The notes beneath the pieces were generated by a model that was given only the letters and a program-made list of their open reading frames with translations, was not told the DNA's origin and made no database searches. A program made the position numbers and the translations under genes. Below are positions 59,375 through 61,210 of a DNA stretch of 61,210 bases, piece after piece. The stretch is from Oscillospiraceae bacterium (GTDB lineage Bacteria; Bacillota; Clostridia; Saccharofermentanales; Saccharofermentanaceae): NCBI GenBank assembly GCA_902787975.1, contig CADAIP010000011.1, positions 1 to 61,210 on the forward strand. Direction: 5' to 3'. The first letter of the stretch is position 1, and the number at the start of each line of letters is the position of its first letter.

Positions 59375-60049
59375 ATGACTGTAGAAACACTTACCAATCT
59401 GCTTTATTGCAGTTTTCCTGTCGTGGTTATAGTCACTGTAGTTATCTATGTGATTGTAAACAAGAATAAAAACAGACCCGTTGATACTACTCCGCCCCAA
59501 TTTTACGGAATGCGTTCTCCAACACTTGAAGAAGCAGCTGAGATAAAGGCTGAGGTAGCACCAAGAAACGGCAAAGCTGTACTCGTTTTAAGCCTTGTCA
59601 TGCTTCCGCTTGCTGTCTGTGCCGGTGGTGCTGCTATCAACATGTACGGTGAAGAAGATCTTGGCGTTGTCATCATCATTGGCTCTGTTGCGGCTGGTGT
59701 TTTGCTGATGTATATAGGTATGGTTTCTATGCCTCTGTATCGGATAATAAGTCTTCATACAAGACGTTACAGTGTCGGCGAATGCTATTTCGCAGATGTA
59801 AGGCACCTCATCCGTGTAAATCACAGAGGAATTCCCTGTGATGTATACCATGCCGTTATAAAGGATGCGATCGGAACGACCTGGGAAGCGGACCTCCCTA
59901 AAGAACTTCGCTTTGTACAAGTCGGAGCAAGATGTCTTGTGGTCATTTACGCTTCCGAAAAGAAGGTCAACAGATCTCCAACAAACGGCAAGAGCCTCTA
60001 CAGAAGGGATATATTCGTGCCCCGAGATGAATTGATGAGATATAAATAA
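59375..60049 (+). CDS. Membrane protein with three predicted helices, unknown
   Basis: 224 residues: a helix at about 8-30, two further helices at about 68-90 and 98-120, and a cytosolic C-terminal domain (about 125-224) rich in beta strands (CYFADVRHLIRVNHRGIPCDVYHAVIKD). No family recognised. It is a single-gene unit between its own promoter and a perfect terminator. Confidence 0.7.
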   Translation: MTVETLTNLLYCSFPVVVIVTVVIYVIVNKNKNRPVDTTPPQFYGMRSPTLEEAAEIKAEVAPRNGKAVLVLSLVMLPLAVCAGGAAINMYGEEDLGVVIIIGSVAAGVLLMYIGMVSMPLYRIISLHTRRYSVGECYFADVRHLIRVNHRGIPCDVYHAVIKDAIGTTWEADLPKELRFVQVGARCLVVIYASEKKVNRSPTNGKSLYRRDIFVPRDELMRYK

Positions 60050-60078
60050 ATTTGCTCAGAACATTAACACACAAAATA

Positions 60079-60112
60079 AAAGAGGGTATCTCATTTGAGA
60101 TACCCTCTTTTT
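60079..60112. terminator. Strong bidirectional terminator
   Basis: AAAGAGGGTATCTCA (60079-60093) and TGAGATACCCTCTTT (60096-60110) form a perfect 15-bp stem with a two-base loop, flanked by A and T runs on both sides. It ends the membrane-protein gene and the converging hydrogenase gene. Confidence 0.92.
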
Positions 60113-60133
60113 GGTTACTGATTGTTTCTCAGA

Positions 60134-61210
60134 TTACTTCTTGATCTCGTTGAAGCCTTCTCTTGCAGCATAAGATGTGTGCAGGAGCTCGTGAGCCTTG
60201 TGTGAGTTAGGCTCGCCGAGGAACTTCTCGTAGAGTTCTACGATCTGAGGGTTCTTGTGAGACTGACGGAGAACCTGACGCTCATCCTCGGAATAGAGTG
60301 CCTGAGCTCTCTTTTCCTTGTATGTGTCGAGAATATCGTCTGACTCATTAGGCATGAAGCAAGGACGGACATAAGGCTGACCACCGCCGTTGATACAACC
60401 ACCGGGGCATCCCATGATCTCGATGAACTGATACTTTGACTTGCCCTCGCGGATCTCGTCGAGAAGAACCTTAGCGCTCTTCATGCCGGAAGCGATAGCA
60501 ACGTTAACTGTTGTACCGTTGATGTCGAGAGAAGCCTCACGGATACCTGCATCGTGGCCACGAACTGCTGTGAATTCAACAGGCTCGGACTCCTTGCCTG
60601 TGAGCTTGAAGTAAACAGTTCTGAGAGCTGCTTCCATAACGCCGCCTGTTACACCGAAGATAACGCCTGCGCCTGTGTAGTCGCCCATGATATCCGGATC
60701 CCAGTCTTCATCAGGAAGACGGTTGAACATGATGCCTGCACGGCGGATCATTCTTGCGAGCTCACGTGTTGTGAGAACTGCATCAACATCAGGAAGACCG
60801 TTTGTAACGAGCTGCTCTCTTTCCTTCTCGAACTTCTTAGCAACGCAAGGCATGATGGATACAACGAAGATGTCCTTAGGATCGATGCCCTTTTCCTGTG
60901 CCCAATAAGACTTGATGATGGCACCCTGCATCTCGTGAGGAGACTTGCAGGAAGAAAGATGAGGAAGGAGATCGCCGTAGTTGTACTCAGCGTAGTTGAT
61001 CCATCCGGGTGAGCAGGATGTGATCATAGGGAGAACTCCGCCGTTCTGGAGACGGCCGAGGAGCTCTGTGCCCTCTTCCATGATAGTAAGGTCAGCACCG
61101 AAGTTAACGTCGTAAACTCTCTCGAAACCGAGTCTTCTGAGAGCTGCGATCATCTTGCCTGTGCAAGGTGTGCCGACAGGATTGTCGAACTCTTCGCCGA
61201 TAGCTGCACG
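60134..61210 (-). CDS. [FeFe] hydrogenase large subunit, C-terminal part (cut by window edge)
   Basis: The frame is open to the last base of the window (358 residues seen), so the true start and the N-terminal ferredoxin-like domains lie outside; the ATG at 61153 is internal. H-cluster motifs: L1 TSCSPGWINYAE, L2 MPCVAKKFE, and L3 EIMGCPGGCINGGGQP. L1 has Ser where the classical TSCCP has its second Cys. The enzyme makes H2 or oxidises it in fermentation. Subtype (monomeric or bifurcating) cannot be decided here. Confidence 0.93.
   Translation of the reverse strand, partial: RAAIGEEFDNPVGTPCTGKMIAALRRLGFERVYDVNFGADLTIMEEGTELLGRLQNGGVLPMITSCSPGWINYAEYNYGDLLPHLSSCKSPHEMQGAIIKSYWAQEKGIDPKDIFVVSIMPCVAKKFEKEREQLVTNGLPDVDAVLTTRELARMIRRAGIMFNRLPDEDWDPDIMGDYTGAGVIFGVTGGVMEAALRTVYFKLTGKESEPVEFTAVRGHDAGIREASLDINGTTVNVAIASGMKSAKVLLDEIREGKSKYQFIEIMGCPGGCINGGGQPYVRPCFMPNESDDILDTYKEKRAQALYSEDERQVLRQSHKNPQIVELYEKFLGEPNSHKAHELLHTSYAAREGFNEIKK

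Noticed and set aside
1..61210. tRNA, rRNA, riboswitch, insertion sequence or prophage features
   Set aside because: No cloverleaf with CCA-type end, rRNA-like conserved stretch, known riboswitch core, transposase or integrase motif could be recognised by reading.

Overview
The window looks like a chromosomal segment of a Gram-positive anaerobic Clostridia-type bacterium, probably a fibre-degrading gut or rumen member of the Oscillospirales/Saccharofermentans or Lachnospiraceae type. This is an inference from gene content: a [FeFe] hydrogenase, a membrane-anchored GH5 glucanase, TagB-type glycerophosphotransferase plus choline-decoration (lic-like) genes, an LCP wall-polymer ligase, Ddl, two BlaI/BlaR1-type pairs, many lipoproteins and strong GGAGG ribosome sites. 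No rRNA, tRNA, CRISPR array, transposase or prophage gene was found. Both edges cut genes.

Layout. 1-5.5 kb: a gene end, two small zinc-ribbon/membrane proteins, a BlaI/M56 pair whose sensor domain is a degenerate NlpC/P60 fold, and a TetR regulator with a GT1 glycosyltransferase. 5.6-10.8 kb: a lipoprotein, two small enzymes or hypotheticals, and a second BlaI/M56 pair whose sensor is a duplicated beta-helix. 11-18.7 kb: a GGDEF-EAL protein, an AraC regulator, a PEBP-like lipoprotein, zinc-ribbon and membrane proteins, a family-6 uracil/hypoxanthine-DNA glycosylase and a second lipoprotein related to the one at 5.6 kb. 18.8-22.2 kb: a MoxR/DUF58/membrane-protein operon. 22.2-28.3 kb: a two-component system next to an ABC exporter with an NEW3/CARDB-like accessory protein. 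28.4-36.7 kb: a wall-polymer and phosphocholine locus with a TagB-like transferase, a fusion of a YidC-like domain to an alkaline-phosphatase-superfamily domain, a BCCT transporter, and LicC and wHTH-LicC-LicA proteins. 36.9-41.2 kb: an orphan PilT-like ATPase, an unknown membrane protein and an LCP protein.

41.3-54.3 kb, read on the minus strand, is the most unusual part: Ddl, dCMP deaminase, a GH5 enzyme with a C-terminal transmembrane anchor, a single-pass protein, a 1174-residue transmembrane protein with a long Ala/Glu/Arg helix, a lipoprotein carrying four VYGPP motifs that overlaps by one base a radical SAM/SPASM enzyme, then an SDR, an SCP2-like protein, a catalytically degenerate SGNH esterase-like protein and a CBS protein. 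54.4-61.2 kb: a large GT-C-like membrane protein with an acidic insert, a sugar-binding-protein/GGDEF fusion, a membrane protein and the C-terminal part of an [FeFe] hydrogenase.

A recurrent extended -10 element, TGATATAAT, marks intergenic promoters (221, 5532, 10825, 15155, 59299 on +; 43314 on -). At 43.3 kb it abuts the start codon, and a variant does so at 28.3 kb, suggesting leaderless mRNAs. Regulatory signals of the BlaI, TetR and OmpR type can be read directly upstream of their genes. The main candidates for new biology are the VYGPP lipoprotein/radical SAM pair with its cell-surface glucanase and coiled-coil neighbours, and the YidC-phosphatase fusion in the choline/teichoic acid locus.
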